Source of the DNA: Methanobacteriota archaeon
GTDB taxonomy: Archaea > Thermoplasmatota > Poseidoniia > Poseidoniales > Thalassarchaeaceae
DNA: 8,987 nucleotides
NCBI GenBank assembly: GCA_002683155.1
Contig: NYST01000062.1
Coordinates: forward strand, 1 to 8,987
Direction of reading: 5' to 3'
The notes beneath the pieces were generated by a model. The model worked only from the letters and a program-made list of their open reading frames with translations. It made no database searches and had not been told where the DNA came from. Below, piece after piece: positions 1 to 7,300 of this stretch. Positions within the stretch are counted from its first letter, which is position 1; every line of letters starts with the position of its first letter. Both the position numbers and the translations under genes were made by a program.

Positions 1-172
1 CGTCAATTGGCCTCGCCCCGTCCCGAGGGTCAACCTCACCTATGCAACCAAAATCCTCGGCAAGACTCTCCACATTCTCGAGACGATAACCCATGTCTCC
101 AAGCAAGGAGGAAACAGTTGACTTTCCAGTTCCCGGCGATCCAGACATTGCCAATCTGAATGCTCCGTCCAT
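1..172 (-). CDS. AK6/Fap7-type adenylate kinase family P-loop NMP kinase (3' part cut by window edge)
   Basis: Only the first 57 codons are inside the window; the gene runs off the left edge. The protein opens with a hydrophobic beta strand (FRLAM) leading into a Walker A loop, GSPGTGKST, at residues 11-19, which would bind the phosphates of ATP. It continues with LENVESLAEDFG and then VDPRDGARPID, matching the layout of the archaeal/eukaryotic AK6 (Fap7, hCINAP) family, where an LNELA-like stretch and a D-E-R…VD segment follow the P-loop. Members are small (about 180 residues) nucleotide kinases linked to adenylate metabolism and small-subunit ribosome maturation. The ATG at 172 is preferred because the next Met (residue 9) would remove the first beta strand. 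No upstream in-frame start is seen. The gene is divergent from the antiporter across 82 bases. Other short P-loop kinases cannot be excluded without the C-terminal lid. Confidence 0.75.
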   Translation of the reverse strand, partial: MDGAFRLAMSGSPGTGKSTVSSLLGDMGYRLENVESLAEDFGCIGEVDPRDGARPID

Positions 173-254
173 ACCTTCTCGCGTTGCAAATATGACAAGA
201 ACACTCCGTGCCGAGGCGTAACATTGACCTAGAAAACTAGCGCCACGATAGATT

Positions 255-1379
255 ATGACCGAGTCGGTTAGTTGGATTAGAGCCATGGACCCCCGAGACA
301 CGAAGCTGAACATATTGCTCATTGCATTACCAGTCACTGTATACTTCAACTATGTAGAACACAATTACTCGATGGCTTTCTTCTCTTCATTGGTGGCCAT
401 CATGCCTCTTGCCTTCCTGATGGGACGGGCCACTGAGGAAATCGCACTAAGGACTTCAGAGTCACTTGGGGGCCTCCTGAATGCGACGTTCGGGAACGCC
501 GCCGAACTCATCATAGCAGTACTACTAATATTCCAAGCCTCGAATGTAGCCGATATAGAGGCTCAGTCATTCTACGTTCATCTAGTACAAGCTAGCCTGA
601 TTGGGAGCATACTGGGGAATCTATTGCTGGTCATGGGCCTAGCTTTCGTATGGGGGGGAATACATCACTCAGAGCAGTCCTATTCGGAGACCCAGGTAAG
701 CTCGAATGGCTCCCTGCTCCTCCTTTCTATGATCGTCTTGGTGGTTCCCACGGTATTCCATTCAAGTGTTGGTGGGGACGTGGGTGATGCAAGAGTCCAG
801 GATTTGAGCCACATCGCAGCCGTAATCCTACTGATGATGTACGGTTTGTTCCTCTTCTTCCAGTTCCGTACCCATGTGCACCTCTTTGCGACTGATGGCT
901 CTCATCACGAGGAACCAGAAATGACCCAGAGGGATGCAGTAATACTACTCGTGGTAGCCACGGTTCTCGTTTCCTGGATGGCCGAGATTCTAGTTCACTC
1001 AGTCGAATCCGCAGCCGAAGATCTCGGTCTCCCACACCTGTTCATAGGCGTAATCCTCTTGCCTCTGTTCGGAAATGCTGCTGAGCACTTCACAGCGGTC
1101 TCGGTTGCCGCCAAGGACAAGATGGATCTCTCCTTCGCAATTTCAATGGGTTCATCCACTCAAATCGCTGTTTTCGTAGCCCCGCTCATGGTCGTCTTCG
1201 CTTGGCTGTTAGATGTCCCCTTAACCTTCGAATTTGGGATTCTTGAAACAGTCTCAGCATTCCTAGCAGTGCTGATTGTCAATTCTATCGCAGCAGATGG
1301 AAAGTCAAACTGGTTGGAAGGGGCTATGCTATTGTCATCCTACTGCGTTCTAGGCGCTGCTTTCCTATTCCACCCATGA
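255..1379 (+). CDS. CAX-family Ca2+/H+ (cation/proton) antiporter
   Basis: A 374-residue integral membrane protein with about eleven hydrophobic segments, the usual size for a CAX/ChaA-type exchanger, which exports Ca2+ (or other cations) against incoming protons across the cytoplasmic membrane. The two internal repeats each carry the family signature: the first has FGNAAEL with N81 and E84, and the second has FGNAAEH with N274 and E277; these Asn/Glu pairs line the cation site in structures of the family. The second repeat also contains the expected MGSSTQIA stretch after the helix. A His/Glu-rich loop (TDGSHHEEPEMTQ) separates the halves, as the acidic linker does in relatives. The start at 255 is the first ATG; an ATG at 285 would shorten the protein by ten residues and is also possible. 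The stop lies one base from the stop of the convergent deaminase gene. Whether the substrate is Ca2+ specifically is inferred from family. Confidence 0.93.
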   Translation: MTESVSWIRAMDPRDTKLNILLIALPVTVYFNYVEHNYSMAFFSSLVAIMPLAFLMGRATEEIALRTSESLGGLLNATFGNAAELIIAVLLIFQASNVADIEAQSFYVHLVQASLIGSILGNLLLVMGLAFVWGGIHHSEQSYSETQVSSNGSLLLLSMIVLVVPTVFHSSVGGDVGDARVQDLSHIAAVILLMMYGLFLFFQFRTHVHLFATDGSHHEEPEMTQRDAVILLVVATVLVSWMAEILVHSVESAAEDLGLPHLFIGVILLPLFGNAAEHFTAVSVAAKDKMDLSFAISMGSSTQIAVFVAPLMVVFAWLLDVPLTFEFGILETVSAFLAVLIVNSIAADGKSNWLEGAMLLSSYCVLGAAFLFHP

Positions 1380-1390
1380 GCTAAAGCTCA
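1377..1390. repeat. Inverted repeat spanning the two convergent stop codons
   Basis: TGAGCT AA AGCTCA is a perfect inverted repeat. As a hairpin it would have a five-pair stem (TGAGC/GCTCA) with a TAAA loop. It contains the TGA of the antiporter and the TAG of the convergent deaminase gene. It could help mark the 3' ends of both transcripts, but no T-rich tract follows on either strand, so a terminator role is weakly supported and chance is possible. Confidence 0.35.
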
Positions 1391-2634
1391 CCATAGTACT
1401 CTTCAACAGATGATTCCAACTCTTGGGAAGCCTCTGCTTCATTCAATGTCAGAGTCACGCCGTTTCTGCGAATCGCTTCCCCATCCACGAATACGTCCAG
1501 AACCCTTGCTCCGGAGTAAATCAGATTGGGCAACAATCTCCTGCCATCCCTGCCCCAAGGCCTCATCCTGATATCAGAAATATCCCATGCAACCCAGTCC
1601 TCGGACCCTTTGGTTGCTAGGGACCAAGTCTCCTCGGGGCCGAGAATCCTAGCGTCCCAATGGTCATGCCTCTGAACAAGGCTAGCCGCCTTCGCCTCAG
1701 CCCTCATGTCCAACGAGTTATTGCTAGCTGCCCCATCAGTTCCTAGCCTGACATCGACTCCGGCATCCATCATTGCCGGAAATGACATGGTACCTCCGCA
1801 AGCCAGCTTCTGATTGCTTGTTGGACAATGTACTGCATGAGCGCCATGACCAGCCAGAATCCGCATTTCCTTCTTGGTTACCCACCCACAGTGGGCACAG
1901 ACTGTCCCCTCGGTGAAGTAGTCGATAGAGTCCAAGTACTCTATCGGGTACATCCCGTGCTTTTCATGGCATTCGGCAACCTCGCCCCTGGTTTCTGATG
2001 TGTGAATGCTAAGGGTACAACCACTTTTCTGAGATAACTCGGACGCCTTAAGCAGAGTCTCTTCTGAGCACGTGTATACTGAATGAGTCCCTATCCCATA
2101 CTCAATTTTACTATTCTGGGGGGAACCCTCAGAAAGCAAATCTTCAATCTTCTTCAGAGCTTGTCCGGCTCCTTCTGGGTATGAGGGAGTGGGGAAATCA
2201 GTAATCGGACCGCAGACCTTCGCACGTATCCCACTTTCAGCAACAACCCCTCCTACGACCTCGGGATGGTAATACATGTCACAAGCGAAAGTGGTCCCAG
2301 TCGCAATCATCTCAGCAATGGCAGCCCTGGTCCCAGTTTCCACAAACTTCTCTGTCAAACTCTTCTCCACGGGGAAGATCGACGTCTCTAGCCATTCCAT
2401 CAAAGGCAGACCTTCTCCCATTGACTTGTTCAGAACCATGGCCATGTGAGTATGCCAGTTCTGGAGCGATCTAGTAACAAGTCGCTTAGACCCGTCAACA
2501 ACCTCCACCACATCCTCGTCCCCTTTGCTGGGTGAGAAAGATCCGTCCCGATGTAGCAGAAAGTCGCCTCTGTGAACTACACCATTATCATCCAGAAGCC
2601 AAGTGTCGGCGACTCTCCTGGTTCCGGAGTCCAT
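1381..2634 (-). CDS. Amidohydrolase, 5-methylthioadenosine/S-adenosylhomocysteine deaminase-like
   Basis: A 417-residue TIM-barrel metal-dependent deaminase of the MTA/SAH deaminase (MtaD/DadD, TrzN/SsnA-like) group, expected to turn the adenine of MTA, SAH or 5'-deoxyadenosine into hypoxanthine in the cytoplasm, salvaging by-products of SAM use. The metal and catalytic residues are all visible: HTH at 61-63, H184 in GTHSVYT, H211 and E214 in IHTSET, H248 in AHCGW, the HCPTSNQKLACGG motif at 269-281, and D300 in GTDGAASNNSLDM. The LPLMEWLE segment after the first histidines is also typical of this group. Length is normal. The start is supported by a purine-rich GGATGA six bases upstream. It is the second gene of a two-gene unit, 20 bases after the FAH gene, and its stop is one base from that of the antiporter. 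Exact substrate is not readable from sequence; guanine- or chloro-triazine-hydrolase-like relatives are alternatives. Confidence 0.85.
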   Translation of the reverse strand: MDSGTRRVADTWLLDDNGVVHRGDFLLHRDGSFSPSKGDEDVVEVVDGSKRLVTRSLQNWHTHMAMVLNKSMGEGLPLMEWLETSIFPVEKSLTEKFVETGTRAAIAEMIATGTTFACDMYYHPEVVGGVVAESGIRAKVCGPITDFPTPSYPEGAGQALKKIEDLLSEGSPQNSKIEYGIGTHSVYTCSEETLLKASELSQKSGCTLSIHTSETRGEVAECHEKHGMYPIEYLDSIDYFTEGTVCAHCGWVTKKEMRILAGHGAHAVHCPTSNQKLACGGTMSFPAMMDAGVDVRLGTDGAASNNSLDMRAEAKAASLVQRHDHWDARILGPEETWSLATKGSEDWVAWDISDIRMRPWGRDGRRLLPNLIYSGARVLDVFVDGEAIRRNGVTLTLNEAEASQELESSVEEYYGEL

Positions 2635-2640
2635 GCTAAC

Positions 2641-2646
2641 TCATCC
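2641..2646 (-). promoter_or_regulatory. Probable ribosome binding site of the deaminase gene
   Basis: GGATGA on the minus strand sits six bases before the ATG at 2634, in the 20-base gap after the FAH stop. It is a partial match to the archaeal GGAGGTGA consensus and suggests that the second gene of the unit is translated from its own site on a shared mRNA. Confidence 0.4.
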
Positions 2647-2654
2647 TATCCTAG

Positions 2655-3254
2655 CTACTCGCATACCGCATTGAGTATGCTAACTGTTTCTCCATCGGAG
2701 TTTTTCATCCACGCTTCAATGACATCACCTGGACTCATCGGACCGACGCCCTTTGGAGTCCCAGTCCAGACAAAGTCACCTGCCTCAAGGTCGTACCAGC
2801 GATTGAGATGGGAGAGGAGGGAATCAACGGAGTGGACCATTAGATTTGTTGAAGACAATTGCTTAGTTTCTCCATTGACGGAGAGGCCAATCTCCATCTC
2901 CCCCCCATTCCAATCAGTCCATGTACCAAGAACTCCAGAGCCTCTGAAGCCCTTCCCCTCTAACCATGGCCAACCTTCTATCTTGGCCATAGTTTGACGA
3001 GTCCTATTTGTTGTATCAATCCCAACGCACATCTGGGCCGGGGTCAGATCATCACCCAGCCTGAAAACCATCTCCACCTCGTGATCAATGTGCTCATCTG
3101 GCTCCAGAAGCGTCACGACGTTGGTCCCATCATCCGATGCCTCCACCATGGCAGATGGGGGCATTAGGAAGAAACGGGGGTAGTCTGTTACATCTCCAAG
3201 GATCTCTTTTGCGTGTCCAGCATAGTTTCTGAAGACCGCCCAACCTACTCCCAT
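2655..3254 (-). CDS. FAH-family (fumarylacetoacetate hydrolase domain) protein, acylpyruvase-like
   Basis: A 199-residue protein, the size of a single-domain FAH-fold enzyme such as FAHD1/YcgM, which cleaves acylpyruvates or decarboxylates oxaloacetate with a divalent metal. The N-terminus RNYAGHAKE contains H14 and E17, matching the catalytic His/Glu pair known in FAHD1. HIDHEVEMVF supplies metal ligands E59 and E61, and GIDTTNRTRQ supplies the third acidic ligand, D80. K101 in the PWLEGKGF motif and GTPKGVGP at 165-172 complete the family pattern. One oddity is KGFR where KGFD or KSFD is usual. The ATG at 3254 is the only sensible start; GGGTGA ends one base before it, too close for a normal ribosome binding site. 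It is the first gene of a unit with the downstream deaminase. The substrate cannot be told from sequence, and the link between the two enzymes is unknown. Confidence 0.88.
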   Translation of the reverse strand: MGVGWAVFRNYAGHAKEILGDVTDYPRFFLMPPSAMVEASDDGTNVVTLLEPDEHIDHEVEMVFRLGDDLTPAQMCVGIDTTNRTRQTMAKIEGWPWLEGKGFRGSGVLGTWTDWNGGEMEIGLSVNGETKQLSSTNLMVHSVDSLLSHLNRWYDLEAGDFVWTGTPKGVGPMSPGDVIEAWMKNSDGETVSILNAVCE

Positions 3255-3330
3255 GTCACCCCCAGCAAGACACCAATGATTAGAACACCGGTTAGTGCCC
3301 TTCTCATCAGGTTGAAGGACGATGCCTTCT

Positions 3331-3334
3331 GGAG
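3331..3334 (+). promoter_or_regulatory. Ribosome binding site that fixes the DnaJ start
   Basis: GGAG at 3331-3334 lies seven bases before the ATG at 3342, the right spacing. It is only one base from the alternative in-frame ATG at 3336. This, and the fact that J domains begin just before the DPYRTLDV stretch, places the start at 3342 rather than at in-frame ATGs further upstream, one of which (3213) lies inside the FAH gene. Confidence 0.55.
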
Positions 3335-3341
3335 TATGGCT

Positions 3342-4295
3342 ATGCCCGAGGACCCCTATCGAACCCTCGACGTCTCAAAGGATGCTTCAGATGCAGAGAT
3401 TAAGCGGGCGTATCGCAAGTTAGCCAGGCAATACCACCCCGACAGGAACCCCGGGGACGCTGCGGCCGAAGAGCGATTCAAGGCAATACAATCCGCTTAT
3501 GAGTCGATTGGAACTGCTGAGGGAAGGAGCCAGCACGATCAGCAAAGGCGAATGGAGGAAATGTTCCAAGGGGGAAGGGGACGATCTCCTTTCGGTGGGG
3601 TCGACATTGGAGATATCTTCTCACAATTTATGGGCGGTAGGGGAAGTCAGAACCCTGGATTCGAATCTGGATTCGAAGGCTCTAGGAGGGCCCCCAGATC
3701 AAGACAGCCGACTCCCAAAGGTGCCGACATAGAAGCCGGTCTGGACATATCACTAGAGCAAGCAATTAGTGGTACAGACGTCAAATTCAGCCATCGAAGA
3801 ATGAGGAGGTGTGCCGATTGCAACGGCTCCAGCTTCGGCTCATCCAGGGGCTGCCAGGCTTGCAAAGGAACAGGTGTCACGACCAAAGGTAGCACGATCA
3901 CCGTAAGAGTGCCCGAAGGAGCTGAGCACGGTCACTTGCTACGCCTCAAGGGCATGGGTCACGAGCATCCCGAGGGAGACTCAGGAGACCTGCTAATCAC
4001 TGTAAGACTCGATGCAGAAGAGGGTCGTCGATGGGAGGATGGACGCCTAATTCAAGAAGTCAGGCTGCCATACACCATGCTTTCACTCGGAGGTAAAGTA
4101 AGAATTACGACTCCATCCGGGAAGAGGCTGCAGATAGAGGTTCCAAGCGGGACTAGAATTGGAGATAGAAGACGACTGCAAGGTCATGGGCATGCAGGCG
4201 GGGCATTAGACATCGAGTTCACTTTAGCCGAACCAGAGAAGCTCACTAAGGCACAGATAGAAGCTCTGGAATCACTCAAAGAGAGTGGCTTGTAG
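3342..4295 (+). CDS. dnaJ: DnaJ-type (Hsp40) co-chaperone with a reduced zinc-binding region
   Basis: A 317-residue J-protein that would stimulate the ATPase of DnaK/Hsp70 and deliver unfolded clients in the cytoplasm. In order: a J domain at about 4-68 with the HPD triplet at 32-34; a Gly/Phe-rich linker including DIGDIFSQF and a GFESGFEG repeat; a cysteine-rich segment; and two beta-sandwich client-binding domains ending near residue 303. The cysteine-rich segment has only two CxxC motifs, C157/C160 and C171/C174 (CQACKGTG), whereas canonical DnaJ has four CxxCxGxG repeats and two zinc ions. This accounts for most of the shorter length compared with about 375 residues. One zinc site could still form. 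No grpE or dnaK is adjacent, so this may be a second J-protein in the genome. It is divergent from the FAH gene and followed 43 bases later by the RND gene. Confidence 0.92.
   Translation: MPEDPYRTLDVSKDASDAEIKRAYRKLARQYHPDRNPGDAAAEERFKAIQSAYESIGTAEGRSQHDQQRRMEEMFQGGRGRSPFGGVDIGDIFSQFMGGRGSQNPGFESGFEGSRRAPRSRQPTPKGADIEAGLDISLEQAISGTDVKFSHRRMRRCADCNGSSFGSSRGCQACKGTGVTTKGSTITVRVPEGAEHGHLLRLKGMGHEHPEGDSGDLLITVRLDAEEGRRWEDGRLIQEVRLPYTMLSLGGKVRITTPSGKRLQIEVPSGTRIGDRRRLQGHGHAGGALDIEFTLAEPEKLTKAQIEALESLKESGL
3655..3677 (+). repeat. Short in-frame tandem repeat in the DnaJ Gly/Phe linker
   Basis: CTGGATTCGAA occurs twice with a 12-base period (3655-3665 and 3667-3677). Because 12 is a multiple of three, it encodes a repeated S/P-G-F-E unit in the flexible linker. 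It looks like a small in-frame duplication and would be tolerated in a disordered region. Confidence 0.7.
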
Positions 4296-4311
4296 ATAGA
4301 CACAACCAGTC

Positions 4312-4317
4312 AAATAT
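4312..4317 (+). promoter_or_regulatory. Possible TATA-like element for the RND gene
   Basis: AAATAT in the 43-base gap between DnaJ and the RND gene is centred about 25 bases before the GTG start at 4339. That is where an archaeal TATA box would sit for a leaderless transcript, and no good ribosome binding site precedes the GTG. The match is short and could be chance; the gene may instead be co-transcribed with dnaJ. Confidence 0.25.
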
Positions 4318-4338
4318 CGAGTTGCCTGCGATTGGGAC

Positions 4339-7300
4339 GTGAGGGACTTCGAGAGTCTTGCCGACTACCTGATTCCACGGAGGAAAAGAATCCATTTTGC
4401 CGTGGTTGTAGTCTCAATATTCATGATTCCGGGGATTATCGCTTCTTTCGAACCAATCGATATCGAGTCCTACGACATGGAGTCCCCCGAACTCGAGGCC
4501 AATCAAGTCCTGAGGGAAGAATTCACTGCAGCAGGCAACATCTGGGGATTCGGCATTTTTGTCAGAAACCCGGAATACTTCGGCGAACCCGAATCAGATG
4601 TAACAATGATTGCTGATTTCACCGGTGTCAAGGGAGGCATCTCTGAACCGAAGGGGGGAATCCTCAATCTCACTGTCCTGAGAGAGATAGATCATGATGC
4701 AAGAACTATGAGGGAAAGCGAGATTTCCGAATTCTACCTCCCTCTAGCATCCGAGATTTCCGGAGATCCAGCATGGGGGATCCTAGACTTGGCAACCGAG
4801 TTCCGGACATTCATGGCCAACGAGTCATCTTTGACCGCACCCAGGATCAATCCATACAAGCTCGCTGCCACCCTCGACATAAATGCGTCAACCGACCCTG
4901 CTCCAACTAATTGGACCGATTGCGGGGAACTGGATTGCCTCTCCTTCGATGACCCAAACGTTACACAAGGCCACATAGACCTTGCAGCCCATAGAATGGC
5001 GAATAACAGCAATGGTGCCTTTCTTAGATTCCTCTCCAACGACCGCTCTTTCCTACCCGACGAGACCGGGGCCGTAGTCGGCCCAGTCGGACATGAATTC
5101 TCTGAGGACGGCTTGTTGGTTTCTGAATCATGGCAAAGGGGCAGATGGTCAGCATCTGCCGCTTGGATGATAATTAACTTCGATAGGGACGAAATGCAGA
5201 AGAATGGTTGGACCTTCTCTTGGAAGAATGCCAGCTCTGAGTTCGGCTACGAGTGGAACGGCCTAGATCTGGAGACCAAGCCAATCCGGAACTCGGTTGA
5301 GGTCTGTAGAGAGAGGGAGGAACTTGGAAAACCACTATGCTCAGTAGAGTGGCTGTATCTCTCTCTGGAGGAAGATCTCAGAGAGAGCGACGAAACTATC
5401 GTCTCCCTTATGTTTGCCGAGTCAATCAATGTCGAGATTAATCGAGAACTGATATCAAGCGCATTTCTGATCCTTTTGATGGGGTTTGCCATTTTGTTCC
5501 TACTCTGGGCCAGCCTGAGGAGAGTCTCAGACGTAGGAATAGTTGCCACAAGCTTGACCCTATCACTGGTCTGGATGTATGGACTGATAGGATGGGCTAT
5601 AATCATCGGCAAGTGGTCCGGCAACGAGATAATATTCCGTTCACAGTTCTCGAATCTTCTCCCAATACTGATCCTGGCTCTGGAAATCGACGACAGTCTG
5701 CACAGCCTTCACAGATACAAGGAGGAACGTAGGTCGGGGGCGAATTCAGAACAGGCGGTACACAAGGCAATTAGCAAGGTTGGACTAGCGATCATGCTAA
5801 CCTCAGTCACTACAATCGTTGCTTTCATGGCCAACATGACTTCCAGTATCGCAGCACTCAGATCGTTCGGAATAGAGGCGGGAATTGGCGTGTTCTGCGC
5901 ATTCTTCCTCACAGGTCTGTGGGTCCCTCTGGCTAGGCTAGACATAGACCTCTGGCTGGAATCTAGAGGGAGGTTAGCCGAAGAGCGCAGCGATGTCATC
6001 CACATGATCCCCGGCTCTTGGCTATCTTCAGTCTCCTCGCAATCAGCAAGGTTCGCCCCATTAGTCGTGATTGCATCGCTTCTCATCACAGCGTTGGCAA
6101 CTCCAATCATGCTTTCTCTCGAGGGGGACTTCCAGATTGAGGACTTCATTGAAGAAGACTCGGATCTGGCTGTCGGAGTAGGCCTGATTAACGAGCGCTT
6201 CAGTGACGAGGGGGAACCCGCTTACATACTCATAGAGGGCAATATCTCCAACCCACTCGTACTCGATGCGATTGACGAACTTCGTAGGAATATGAACTCC
6301 CACGGCCCCGACGATCCAGATCAGATTTCCAGAATGCCCAATGGCGAGGTCGAACTAATCGGGATCGATTTGATGCTCTGGTACACCAGGGGTGCGATGG
6401 CGTGGAACCAGACTCCGTTCGAACAAGCCGGGTGGGATTTCAATTCCAGCGACGGTGGCATTGGGTGCGAGACTCTCACAGTCCCCAATAGGGAGATGGA
6501 TTTCATCGCCGTTCCTTCGATCGATGATAGCAGGTGCCTTTCCTTCCTCTATGGATTCATGTTGACCAGGGGCGTTCCAGCCAGTGGTGGTTACCCCTCA
6601 CTCTCAACCAGCATCGTGGGGGAATTCGTCCAGGTCGAAGGCGAGATCGATTTCGAAAAACCTTGGTTGACGAAATCCGGTGAAGAACCCCGTTTCCCAA
6701 GAACCTCTCTCCGCTTCGGAATCTCAAGTCCCGAGCAATTCGCCTTAGTTGAACCGGCACTGAAACAGTTGGAAGAGGACCTATCGCCGATCCAAAACCT
6801 CTCCGTCACGCCAAATCGAGAAAGAGGAGATTTGCAATCGGCATTTGAGGATCCAGAGCACCCCGTAACATGGGCATTACCGACCGGGGAGCCTGTGATC
6901 AGATTCGTGGCTGCTGACTCCATGCAGGATGACCTCCAGGACACCCTTCTGCTAGGACTGGTATTCTGCATCATGGCACTTTGGTGGGGCTTCCGCGAGG
7001 ATTCCCCCGCGTCAGAGAGACTGAGCAAAATTCGAAGAAAACCAAAGCAAACCCTTCCAAGGATCGCTCTAAATGTGGCATTGATGTCGGTGATCTCCTA
7101 TTTCCTAGCAGGAGTCAATTATGCTTTCCTTTTCGCTCTTCTAGCCGTAGTCTTCTCAATTCTTTGGGGCACTAGGCCACTCATTCTCGCAACCATCACC
7201 ACTGCTCCGATTTTCCTGATGATCGTTTGGCTGTATGCGATTGTGGGTATAGCCGGATATGGCCTGAACATGGTCACGGTTTCCATTGCAGCGATTTCTC

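Noticed and set aside
36..224. A 62-codon minus-strand frame over the left-hand kinase
   Set aside because: It overlaps the kinase frame that carries the clear GSPGTGKST P-loop; its own translation resembles no family and is Cys/Arg-rich, as expected for an out-of-frame shadow.
229..240. CTAG-AAAA-CTAG inverted repeat in the antiporter/kinase divergent region
   Set aside because: The arms are only four bases, and such repeats arise easily by chance. It could be an operator or part of an A-rich promoter element about 22 bases before the antiporter ATG, but nothing else supports this.
2572..2997. A 141-codon plus-strand frame across the deaminase/FAH junction
   Set aside because: It runs antisense to two well-supported enzymes, and its Pro/Ser-rich translation has no recognisable domain.
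3213..3341. In-frame extension of DnaJ by 43 residues from an ATG at 3213
   Set aside because: The extension overlaps the start of the divergent FAH gene by 42 bases, shows no J-protein homology, and is unnecessary because a GGAG site with good spacing marks the ATG at 3342.
5709..7028. Several 60-146 codon minus-strand frames opposite the RND gene
   Set aside because: All lie wholly inside the RND coding sequence, have Ser/Arg-rich translations without recognisable motifs, and are explained by the codon pattern of the real gene.
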